Origin: JAJFKJ01 sp964443025
GTDB taxonomy: Bacteria; Pseudomonadota; Gammaproteobacteria; JABCZS01
DNA length: 18,220 bases
Assembly (NCBI GenBank): GCA_964443025.1
Contig: CAYUEL010000034.1
Location: 1 to 18,220, forward strand
Reading direction: 5' to 3'
In this document: one piece after another, positions 1 through 6,430 of the stretch
Position numbering within the stretch: position 1 is the stretch's first letter
Layout: every line of letters starts with the position of its first letter
Program-made: the position numbers and the translations under genes
Notes under the pieces: generated by a model
The model's input: the letters and a program-made list of their open reading frames with translations, nothing else
Databases searched by the model: none
What the model was told of the DNA's origin: nothing

Positions 1-335
1 AGAAGCCGGTAGAGCTTCAGGCGAAGCAAGAAGAAATAAACAACGTTCAACAACAAGGCTAACAATACCGTTAATACCAACCCCGCTTTTAATATTGAGA
101 TGTTTTTATCATTGTTTAGGCGATAAATATTAGCAACCGGAAAAATAAAAGCAATGATTGTCATAAAAATAGCCATGTGAATAAAGCCTGCTAATGATTG
201 TGCGGCCAATGATGATTCACCTAACCAAGCAATGACAACTGTATCCGTTACCCCCATCAATATCAAACCTAAGCTTGAACTTATAATAGGGGTAGCGTCG
301 CGAATTAATTTAGTGGCAATCTTGAAATTCAACAT
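1..335 (-). CDS. MATE-family efflux transporter, N-terminal part (runs off window)
   Basis: I translated the minus strand from the ATG at 335-333; the frame stays open to the window edge, giving about 111 residues of the N-terminus. The start (MLNFKIATKLIRDATP) followed by a hydrophobic helix, a VTDTVVIAWLG segment and LAAQSLAGFIHMAIF resembles the first two helices of MATE exporters (P-x-I then a D-T pair then G-LAA). MATE proteins use Na+ or H+ gradients to export small molecules. The start overlaps the end of the upstream metallopeptidase-like gene by 7 bases, so the two are probably translationally coupled; GAGG lies 4 bases before the ATG. As the last visible gene of the peptide cluster it could export the finished product or give self-protection. 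The family call is reasonably firm; substrate and gene end are unknown. Confidence 0.72.
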   Translation of the reverse strand, partial: MLNFKIATKLIRDATPIISSSLGLILMGVTDTVVIAWLGESSLAAQSLAGFIHMAIFMTIIAFIFPVANIYRLNNDKNISILKAGLVLTVLLALLLNVVYFFLLRLKLYRL

Positions 336-1390
336 GAAGCCTCGAACCTTATATTATAATGACAATTTGTGCAGGCAGAGGATTTTAAGAACTCCATTAT
401 ATCATGTGTTACAGAAAAATAAGTTTTTCTGAGATAAACCGAAAATCGATGGTGAGAAGTATCAAAATCATATTGGCCAATTATTCTGGACTCGTAATTA
501 TAAATATCGTTTAATATTGGCTCGATGGCATATGATAATTGTTTAGGCGTAAACTTTAATGTTTCCTTAGATAAATTCAAAATGCCTTTTTTTACTAATA
601 ACGCCAATAAACATATGGCCGCATCGCCCTCCACCTCTCTAGCGTACATCCCATATTTAAGTTGATGTGTTGGATTAAAGTGAAAACGCGCTGCCCTGAA
701 AATGCGATCCGTTATTATCAATTTAATTAGGTTATTAAAATTATTCTTCTTTGACTTAGGAATACAATTCAAAATATAATGCATGATTGAAAACTCTACC
801 CTAAGTTCTTCAATAAATCCATAACCCTTTTTTATAAATTTATTTATTTTACCTGAAAATAATGGCAAAGGTCCACTGTTATGAAATGCTTCATGTAAAG
901 TAATCCATCTTGAAAAATGATTTTCATTAATATTAAATGGAATATTAAATCGTTTTAAATATTTTTGCGTCATCACCTGATAACGCTTAAACATTAGATT
1001 TGAAAACACATATGTTTTTTTCGGATTCCCCTGGGATGACTTTGAAAAGTAAGGGAAAAATACAGCCACATGTATCTCATTTTTGTCAAAAATTCCTCCT
1101 TTGGCATACAGGAGATCTCCAATAATTAAATTGTCAATGGGCTTAATGGAAAATTTATATTTCCCAAATAAAAACTCCTGAGACCTAATCAGCGGTTCTA
1201 TATTGGAATTTAAATAAGGTTGAATTGAAAATACCGTATCAGACTCACCGAAATACTTCACATAAATTACCCCTGAATCATCGTTAAATTCATGTATTTT
1301 ATCCGGATCACTTTCTTTTGAATACATAAACGCTGATTGTTCAATAACGGCAACCCTTGAATTTAAATTAAGCCTAATTTCTGTTGACAT
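329..1390 (-). CDS. HExxH metallopeptidase-like protein of the RiPP-like cluster
   Basis: This 353-residue protein has no signal peptide or clear membrane segment. Its clearest feature is a zinc-peptidase motif at residues 166-170 (HEAFH, preceded by WITL), followed about 24 residues later by GFIEELRVE (191-199), whose Glu194 or Glu195 could be a third zinc ligand as in gluzincins. A second conserved-looking segment is REVEGDAA (251-258) before a hydrophobic helix. The arrangement reminds me of uncharacterised families such as DUF6421, but I cannot confirm that. The start ATG overlaps the stop of the YcaO-like gene by one base, and its end overlaps the MATE start, so it is an integral operon member. 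It might remove the leader from the modified peptide; this is inference. The C-terminus has three cysteines (340, 343, 353), two in a CxxC. Confidence 0.6.
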   Translation of the reverse strand: MSTEIRLNLNSRVAVIEQSAFMYSKESDPDKIHEFNDDSGVIYVKYFGESDTVFSIQPYLNSNIEPLIRSQEFLFGKYKFSIKPIDNLIIGDLLYAKGGIFDKNEIHVAVFFPYFSKSSQGNPKKTYVFSNLMFKRYQVMTQKYLKRFNIPFNINENHFSRWITLHEAFHNSGPLPLFSGKINKFIKKGYGFIEELRVEFSIMHYILNCIPKSKKNNFNNLIKLIITDRIFRAARFHFNPTHQLKYGMYAREVEGDAAICLLALLVKKGILNLSKETLKFTPKQLSYAIEPILNDIYNYESRIIGQYDFDTSHHRFSVYLRKTYFSVTHDIMEFLKSSACTNCHYNIRFEASC

Positions 1391-2103
1391 TATACCGCCC
1401 TAAACACATGTAATTTTAGTTTTTCAAGTATTTCATCTTTTACTTCTTCAACCTTCGGACATGGAAGGACAATATTTTTTTCATAGTACCCTGACTGGAA
1501 AATAATGTTTTTATCTTTACAACTCTCAAAACACCCAACTTGGAATTTGGCATAGGCTTCCTGAAGTGATTTTTTATAAGCTTCTGCTGAGGTAATTGCA
1601 CACGCGCTTCCTAAAGCATAGTTTTTATCTTTATAAAACCAGCTTGCTGCAAAAAAGAGTGTACCCAAGTTCACTAAGAAAAAATTAAATAAATTATCTC
1701 GCGGCTCCACTTCCTTAACTACAAACGAATGCTGTAGTGGTTGATTAAAATACTCTAAGCAATAGTCCTCATAAAACTCTAACTCAGCCTGCTCTTTTGC
1801 TTTTTCTGAGATAAAGTGGCAAGCCCATCCTTTTGAACTTACTTTCCCCATCGCAGGGACATATGTCTTCTCCATTTCACGGATAAATACAATACGCTCC
1901 ACTAATTCCATCAGTGCTTTTTCTAAAGAGACTTTTTTGCTAGCATCATTACCCGAGGAACTTATTGTTTTATACCCAAATTTGTTAGGTGGCAAATTAG
2001 CCATTAGGTCGGTTGTGTAGCAAATTGGATAAGAAGAAATCCGACTTGACTTTATTGTTATATTTTTATTCATGGTTTTCAGAAACGTTTTTAATTCAAA
2101 CAT
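1390..2103 (-). CDS. Short YcaO-like protein, putative peptide cyclodehydratase/thioamidation enzyme
   Basis: YcaO proteins use ATP to activate peptide backbone amides, making azolines, thioamides or amidines. Three typical segments appear in order: SLEKALMELVER (59-70, matching the S-x-E-A-x-x-E-x-x-E-R region), SSKGWACHF leading to ELEFYEDY (89-114, resembling the second E-x-x-E-R-D segment but without the arginine), and ALGSACAITSAEAYKKSLQEA (163-183, the A-x-x-x-A-x-x-E-A segment). The protein is only 237 residues, whereas YcaO enzymes I know of are around 400 or more, so roughly the C-terminal third is absent. The frame ends by a one-base overlap with the next gene, so it does not look like a fresh truncation. 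A second in-frame ATG at 2073 has a weaker ribosome site. YcaO relationship is likely; activity is uncertain. Confidence 0.62.
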   Translation of the reverse strand: MFELKTFLKTMNKNITIKSSRISSYPICYTTDLMANLPPNKFGYKTISSSGNDASKKVSLEKALMELVERIVFIREMEKTYVPAMGKVSSKGWACHFISEKAKEQAELEFYEDYCLEYFNQPLQHSFVVKEVEPRDNLFNFFLVNLGTLFFAASWFYKDKNYALGSACAITSAEAYKKSLQEAYAKFQVGCFESCKDKNIIFQSGYYEKNIVLPCPKVEEVKDEILEKLKLHVFRAV

Positions 2104-2122
2104 AATAGTTATACCTTTTTTA

Positions 2123-2812
2123 TTAACCTAAAATAACTGCGTAAAGTGGCTTTTCTTCCTCAAAATGGCAAAGATTTATAATCTCCTCCTCTTTTAATGA
2201 TCCTAAAACTAAACTTGAATATTCTTTTTTTGTACTCAGTAATAATATGTTTTGTGCAATGTGCCCCGCATGAATACAAGAAAATTTATACGCCCTACTG
2301 GCATACCTCGTATTCAATATATTTAGATTTGAACTGATTACAATAATCACTGAGGAATCGCCCAAATTTGTATTTCGGCAGAAGAACATTTTTTTCGGGT
2401 CCGTTACTGTATAACCTGTATTTTTAAGTTGATAGCAAATAGGATCCCAAAAATAAATTTCCCAGACCTCTTCCATTCTTATAAGTGCGGTTAAATGCAT
2501 CACATCCAACCCACCTGCCAACGGAACGGTAAATGAGCCTGTATGATTTTTTAAACCATACCCATAAAACAATAGATTAGAAACCTCTTCAACTTGCATT
2601 CTACGGCCAGAAAATCTTCTACTACTATTCCTGTTCTTGATTGCATTTTTGATTTCACAATTACCTTGCTTATCATGCATTTCAAAATAATTTTTTGAAT
2701 CAAATTTGTTCCCCGAGATATATTGGTGCATACCTAGGCAATAATGCGTTGAAACACCAAGAATGCGATATGTACATAAATCATACATTTTTTCTGCCAG
2801 CGATTTTTTCAT
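2123..2812 (-). CDS. SagB-type nitroreductase/dehydrogenase, paralogue 3 (most canonical)
   Basis: SagB-type proteins are FMN enzymes that oxidise azolines in RiPP precursors to azoles. This 229-residue copy keeps the family landmarks in order: RNSSRRFS (61-68, the R-x-S-x-R flavin-phosphate region), VPLAGGLDVMHL (96-107, the P-S-A-G-G-like strand), RYASRAYKFSCIHAGHIAQNIL (169-190, the Y-x-x-R-x-Y ... GHxAQN helix) and the ending KPLYAVILG. Unlike the two upstream paralogues it has no long N-terminal winged-helix-like region. Its start lies one base after the stop of the previous gene, with AGGG just before it, so it is cotranscribed. Of the three copies this is the one I would expect to bind FMN and be catalytically active. 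Family assignment is firm; the substrate is inferred from context. Confidence 0.75.
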   Translation of the reverse strand: MKKSLAEKMYDLCTYRILGVSTHYCLGMHQYISGNKFDSKNYFEMHDKQGNCEIKNAIKNRNSSRRFSGRRMQVEEVSNLLFYGYGLKNHTGSFTVPLAGGLDVMHLTALIRMEEVWEIYFWDPICYQLKNTGYTVTDPKKMFFCRNTNLGDSSVIIVISSNLNILNTRYASRAYKFSCIHAGHIAQNILLLSTKKEYSSLVLGSLKEEEIINLCHFEEEKPLYAVILG

Positions 2813-2813
2813 A

Positions 2814-3875
2814 TTACCCTACCGAAACTGTATATATGGGTATTTCCATTTCATTATCAACATTGAGTAATTCAGCCGCTTTATTTTCAATGATCGCAGG
2901 CGTTAACCATGTGTTCAACCCGATCGCTGTAGCATAAAAAATATATTGGTGCGCAAGTTCCGAAACATTAATAAGCAAATTCCGATAGGCACGTTCATGT
3001 TTATACCTTATCATATAACGCTTTATGCACGCTGTAATAAAGAGGGTAAACGCGCCTGAACTGGATTTTCTCTGGCCAATACAAATTTCTGATACTTTAT
3101 TTTTAAAGTTTCCTGGACCTACCAGACACAAGGCATGCCCCTTAGGATCGTAGTGATAAACTCCAAGACCAATACCCTGAACTCGATGCACAACAACATA
3201 GGTTTCTAATGCAACAAACCGTGTATCGTAAAAATTTTTAATATTGTCTAATAGATTATTTCTAAATTTTACAAGATCCCTATTGCTCACTTGAAGCAGT
3301 GTTGCTAATGCTTCCAAATCCACCTGATTGGAATTTAATGGCGAGGCACTATTTCGATTAATGATTATTTTCTCAAAACATTCGTTTTTTATAGCCTCAA
3401 CATTTCCTGGAGGAAGATTTATTTTAATTTTCGTTGCTATTAATTTCCATACTTGATTCGTTTTCAGGTTATCCTTAGGAAAAACCCTACCATCGACATT
3501 ACTTTCATTTTTATCATCAACACATTCAATGTTTTGACTTTTTAGGTGATATATTAATGCATTGGTCCATTTATAATGTTTCCACATGCCAATTTGTTCG
3601 GTTGGGAAATCTGAAAGCGTTTTTATTATAATTTTATGTTCCATCAGACTTCCCAGAAACTTTTTAACTTCATCCACGTTCTTACAAAAAACTTTTGACA
3701 AATAACCTGATATTTTCTCAATATCACAATTTTTATCCATGATTTTAATAAGATGTGAAAAAATCTCTCTGTTTATTAAAACAATACTTTTTTCACTCAC
3801 AATCTCTACTCGAACATGTTTAGAGAAAATCCGGTCTATATTTAATAGAGGATTTAAATAAATATCGTTGCTCAT
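2814..3875 (-). CDS. SagB-type nitroreductase paralogue 2, with winged-helix-like N-terminus
   Basis: I chose the ATG at 3875 because it overlaps the previous stop as ATGA, a classic coupling signal; the longer frame to 3896 lacks a ribosome site. The 353-residue product has an N-terminal part (about 20-85) with beta strands then helices resembling PqqD-like RiPP recognition elements, and a C-terminal nitroreductase-like part. The latter keeps TYVVVHRVQGIGLGVYHYDP (225-244), AYRNLLINVSELAHQYIFYATAIGLNT (296-322) and the ending IYTVSVG. The R-x-S-x-R region is degenerate (IINRNSASP, 171-179) and the PSxGG flavin loop is replaced by FYDTRFVAL (215-223). It may therefore be a non-catalytic or structural partner of the neighbouring copies. 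Family is clear; the RRE assignment and the activity loss are inferences. Confidence 0.7.
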   Translation of the reverse strand: MSNDIYLNPLLNIDRIFSKHVRVEIVSEKSIVLINREIFSHLIKIMDKNCDIEKISGYLSKVFCKNVDEVKKFLGSLMEHKIIIKTLSDFPTEQIGMWKHYKWTNALIYHLKSQNIECVDDKNESNVDGRVFPKDNLKTNQVWKLIATKIKINLPPGNVEAIKNECFEKIIINRNSASPLNSNQVDLEALATLLQVSNRDLVKFRNNLLDNIKNFYDTRFVALETYVVVHRVQGIGLGVYHYDPKGHALCLVGPGNFKNKVSEICIGQRKSSSGAFTLFITACIKRYMIRYKHERAYRNLLINVSELAHQYIFYATAIGLNTWLTPAIIENKAAELLNVDNEMEIPIYTVSVG

Positions 3876-4939
3876 AATACTGCATACCCCATACATGATT
3901 CTGAAACACTATCAAAACCAATTAGCTCCTCAACCTTCCTTTCATGACATGAATATCCCGAATACATATTCAATCCATAAGCCCTTACTATAAAATCTAA
4001 ATTTTGATAAATATGCCCCAAATCATATAACATCACACGGTAACTTCGTGAGTAGCGGTAACGATACATGCCTCTCTCAAAGACACAAGAATAAACAATT
4101 GCAAATTGAGGTATAAAGTTTAATCGTCTTGAATCTATTATTAAATTTTTATCAATAATCATTCTTATTTCTGATTTTTCTAATCTTCTTAATAATGTTA
4201 AATAGTGATCATTAAACTGGTAATGGTATATTCCAGGGTCAATCCCTTCTATCTGATGAATCAGCAAGTAGAATTCATATGGATGTCGAGATCCTCCGGA
4301 AGGAACGGTTTTTCGTATATGTTTTCCCGTTACCTGCATCTCGCGATATCCCGTTTTACCAAAAGCAAAATATAATAATCTTCCTAATTTTTTCACATCA
4401 ATCATAGTGCCTGTTTTTTTACTATCTAAGATGTTTTTTATGGAGATTGTTTCATCAATGGTTGGTTTATCTAAAACAACCCTTGGACCTGAATATTCTT
4501 TAAAATTTTTTGGTGGTGTTTTTTCCTTAACATAGTTTTCCATCATGGCAATGTCATATATATTTCCCATTTTGTTCGCATAAGAAATCCTTGGCGTTTC
4601 CGCGGTATGTTGATGAAAAACGCCTGCTTCACCCCAATTATTAACTTCCCATGATTCATTTGATTCCGTTATATTTTTAAGTTTTTTTATAAATCCAGTC
4701 CTGCATAAAGTATCAATGTGCGAAACTGCTTGTTCGTATCTTACATTTAACATCATCGAAACAAAATTATTCACATCTGTGATAGATTTTGGTTTTTCCA
4801 AATACCGCATTAATTTTTTAAGCGGCTTATTATCTAATACTTTTAAATTGTAACTTTTCTGTTTAATGGGATGGTGCAAATAGCAAACGCCATTAACACA
4901 GTACATACGTAACGCCGGATCAGCGATTAATAGAGACAT
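3872..4939 (-). CDS. SagB-type nitroreductase paralogue 1, with winged-helix-like N-terminus
   Basis: This is the first modification gene after the precursor. AAGGGG sits 5 bases before the ATG. The 355-residue protein begins with a region (about 12-88) that looks like a beta hairpin followed by a winged helix (KPLKKLMRYLEKPKSITDV ... TGFIKKL), a fold used by PqqD-like leader-binding elements. A linker NNWGEAGVFHQHT (100-112) resembles the entry of SagB/ThcOx proteins. The dehydrogenase part has KTVPSGGSRHPYEFYLLIHQIEG (210-232) with an intact PSGG loop, then GIYHY (236-240), RSYRVMLYDLGHIYQNLDFI (298-317) and a YGLN segment. The R-x-S-x-R flavin-phosphate region is replaced by ILDSKKTGTM (170-179). 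It could be the docking and oxidation subunit. Family is firm; partner and substrate are inferred. Confidence 0.72.
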   Translation of the reverse strand: MSLLIADPALRMYCVNGVCYLHHPIKQKSYNLKVLDNKPLKKLMRYLEKPKSITDVNNFVSMMLNVRYEQAVSHIDTLCRTGFIKKLKNITESNESWEVNNWGEAGVFHQHTAETPRISYANKMGNIYDIAMMENYVKEKTPPKNFKEYSGPRVVLDKPTIDETISIKNILDSKKTGTMIDVKKLGRLLYFAFGKTGYREMQVTGKHIRKTVPSGGSRHPYEFYLLIHQIEGIDPGIYHYQFNDHYLTLLRRLEKSEIRMIIDKNLIIDSRRLNFIPQFAIVYSCVFERGMYRYRYSRSYRVMLYDLGHIYQNLDFIVRAYGLNMYSGYSCHERKVEELIGFDSVSESCMGYAVL

Positions 4940-4944
4940 GATTA

Positions 4945-4980
4945 CCCCTTAAAACAGGAAGGGGAGTAACCCCTTCCTGT
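4945..4980 (-). terminator. Attenuator-like hairpin between precursor and first enzyme gene
   Basis: A perfect 11-bp inverted repeat (ACAGGAAGGGG, 5-base loop, CCCCTTCCTGT) spans 4954-4980 and is followed on the minus strand by TTTT, a weak terminator shape. It sits 8 bases after the precursor stop codon and 14 bases before the first SagB-type start. This position is typical of RiPP operons where partial termination makes precursor transcripts exceed enzyme transcripts. The second arm also contains CCCCTT, which can pair with the AAGGGG ribosome site at 4945-4950, so an alternative hairpin could hide that site. Confidence 0.65.
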
Positions 4981-4988
4981 CCCGCAAA

Positions 4989-5141
4989 TTACTCGTCAGC
5001 TTCATCTTCATTAGGAATTTGCACAGAGATACATCCCTGACGCGCTTCCCCAAGATTGATATCACCTTCATTTTCTTCGATGATGTCAAAGATTTCAGTA
5101 ACTGATTTTTCATTGGTTGGGTTAATGTTATTATTATTCAT
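4989..5141 (-). CDS. Putative RiPP precursor peptide with a single cysteine
   Basis: This 50-residue frame begins MNNNNINPTNEKSVTEIF, continues through an acidic, helix-like stretch FDIIEENEGDI (18-28) and ends GEARQGCISVQIP plus NEDEADE. It has one cysteine (37), a serine at 39 and a very acidic tail. A strong ribosome site AGGAGG (5147-5152) lies 5 bases before this ATG; an adjacent upstream ATG at 5144 is only 2 bases from it and is less likely. A near-consensus promoter precedes it and a hairpin follows. Placement as the first, separately attenuated gene of an operon with YcaO, SagB-type, peptidase and exporter genes is what marks it as a precursor. Cys37 and perhaps Ser39 are the natural cyclodehydration sites; the leader-core boundary is unknown, though the residues just before Cys37 are a candidate. 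I recognise no known precursor family. Confidence 0.68.
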   Translation of the reverse strand: MNNNNINPTNEKSVTEIFDIIEENEGDINLGEARQGCISVQIPNEDEADE

Positions 5142-5173
5142 CATTACCTCCTATTTGTTGTTCTAGTATCGCC

Positions 5174-5201
5174 ATTATACAAATTTAAATTTAAACAACA
5201 A
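5174..5201 (-). promoter_or_regulatory. Predicted sigma-70 promoter of the RiPP-like operon
   Basis: On the minus strand TTGTTG (5196-5201), a 16-base spacer and a perfect TATAAT (5174-5179) form a promoter facing the precursor gene. The expected transcript start near 5167 gives a leader of about 25 bases carrying AGGAGG. The spacer is an A/T-only run (TTTAAATTTAAATTT), and flanking A/T tracts may make it curved or a target for nucleoid proteins. Confidence 0.6.
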
Positions 5202-5314
5202 CCCAGCAAACACTAGAATTTTTAAATTTTTATGACCATGCAGCAAATATCTCCATTCATTTGGGTGGTTTTATTATGTTTTGCGTAAGTCCTGTGAGTG
5301 TTGTAAAATGAGTT

Positions 5315-5659
5315 ATGGATAATGTATTTATTAAAGAACTGCAATTAAGCGCCATTATTGGTTGTTTAAATTGGGAACGTAAGATCAAGCAAACGTTATT
5401 GCTTGATCTTGAATTAGCCGTTGATTGCAAAGCGATCAGTCTTACTGATGATCTTAAAGATGCGATCGATTATGCGGCTCTGAGCCACCGGGTTCAAGAT
5501 TATGTCTCAAGTACGTCTTTTAAATTAATTGAAACACTCGCCCAACACATTGCTGACCTTATTCAAAAGGAATTTTCTGTTACCCAACTAAAACTTACTC
5601 TTTACAAACCAGGCGCCCTACCCTCCGCTCATAGGGTCGGGATAACCATTGAAAGATGA
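5315..5659 (+). CDS. folB: Dihydroneopterin aldolase
   Basis: FolB converts 7,8-dihydroneopterin to 6-hydroxymethyl-dihydropterin in cytosolic folate synthesis. The 114-residue protein is close to the E. coli length (about 120) and keeps family landmarks: MDNVFIKELQL start, IGCLNWERKIKQ with Glu21 of the pterin pocket, DAIDYAAL around Tyr53, LIETLAQHIADLI (71-83, with Glu73) and LYKPGALPSA with the catalytic-type Lys98. It is divergent from the RiPP-like operon and looks like the conserved chromosomal gene at the island's edge. The start is preceded by only a weak ribosome site (GAGTT); a -10-like TAAAAT at 5304-5309 would start the transcript almost at the ATG. Function assignment is firm. 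Confidence 0.9.
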   Translation: MDNVFIKELQLSAIIGCLNWERKIKQTLLLDLELAVDCKAISLTDDLKDAIDYAALSHRVQDYVSSTSFKLIETLAQHIADLIQKEFSVTQLKLTLYKPGALPSAHRVGITIER

Positions 5660-5701
5660 CTTGCAGAACGCATTTTGCGTAAGTACTGCTATACTTTCAG
5701 G

Positions 5702-6430
5702 ATGTTTAAATACTTACCTACAGACCCTAATTCGGCCCGCAGCATCATCAAAGCGGGTTTTCGACTTTACGCGGACAGTTTTAAATATTCTTTAGCATTG
5801 TCTATTTCCATGAGCCTTATATTAACTATAGCGTTCCTTTTTTTCTCCTTGTACACACAGATCAATGATTTTTTAATATCCTTTTTTGTTAGTATTACTG
5901 GGTTAATTTTTTTCATCCCTCTTGTTAAACGTATTTACAGCGTGGGGGCTGGTTTACCGATCACCACAAAACATGCTTATGATGGATTTTTATCGCATTT
6001 TATCCGCATTACTATATTAATCTGCCTATTAAATTATTTTTCGATATTTATTATATTTGTCTTATCAGCAGCATCTGCGCATCCTACTGCCATGTTGTTG
6101 CTTGCATTTACAGTAGTAATAGGTTACACGTATTTTATTTTAAAAATATATTTTGCGAATATGTTTATTATCCTTGAAAATAAGCACATATGGGCTGCTT
6201 TAAAATCAAGTGTTAGCATTGAATATCATCATATGTGGTTAACTTTTTGGGTAATATTTGCATTTTTGACATTATTTTTAATTGTTGTTACGTTTCTATC
6301 GCCTTATTTCACCAACTCGATACTTTCAGAAAGCTTATTTAACGCGGTTGTAAGCATCATCGGAATCCCCATGTTTATTGCGATACAAATTACTCAATTC
6401 TTTAATTTGAAGAATCTACGAGAGAAATAA
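5702..6430 (+). CDS. Uncharacterised polytopic inner-membrane protein
   Basis: I chose the ATG at 5702; the frame could extend to a TTG at 5675 but that adds nine residues without hydrophobic or family character. The 242-residue protein starts MFKYLPTDPNSARSIIKAGFRLYADSF and then has about six strongly hydrophobic segments (roughly 35-53, 58-78, 105-127, 131-153, 180-205, 218-235 by eye). The layout, a soluble head with a RSII-x-GFRLY motif followed by six helices, resembles BPSS1780/YciC-like membrane proteins of unknown role, but I cannot assign a family. An extended -10 (TGCTATACT, TATACT at 5690-5695) would start the transcript at or next to the ATG. Its last 29 bases overlap the 3' end of rpoH on the other strand. 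Confidence 0.72.
   Translation: MFKYLPTDPNSARSIIKAGFRLYADSFKYSLALSISMSLILTIAFLFFSLYTQINDFLISFFVSITGLIFFIPLVKRIYSVGAGLPITTKHAYDGFLSHFIRITILICLLNYFSIFIIFVLSAASAHPTAMLLLAFTVVIGYTYFILKIYFANMFIILENKHIWAALKSSVSIEYHHMWLTFWVIFAFLTLFLIVVTFLSPYFTNSILSESLFNAVVSIIGIPMFIAIQITQFFNLKNLREK

Noticed and set aside
232..432. Plus-strand 66-codon frame overlapping the MATE and peptidase genes
   Set aside because: It lies antisense to two genes with clear family features and has no motif or start signal of its own.
1390..2103. YcaO-like gene as a pseudogene from a frameshift
   Set aside because: The stop is built into a one-base start/stop overlap with the next gene, and the downstream protein does not continue the YcaO sequence, so a recent disruption is unlikely.
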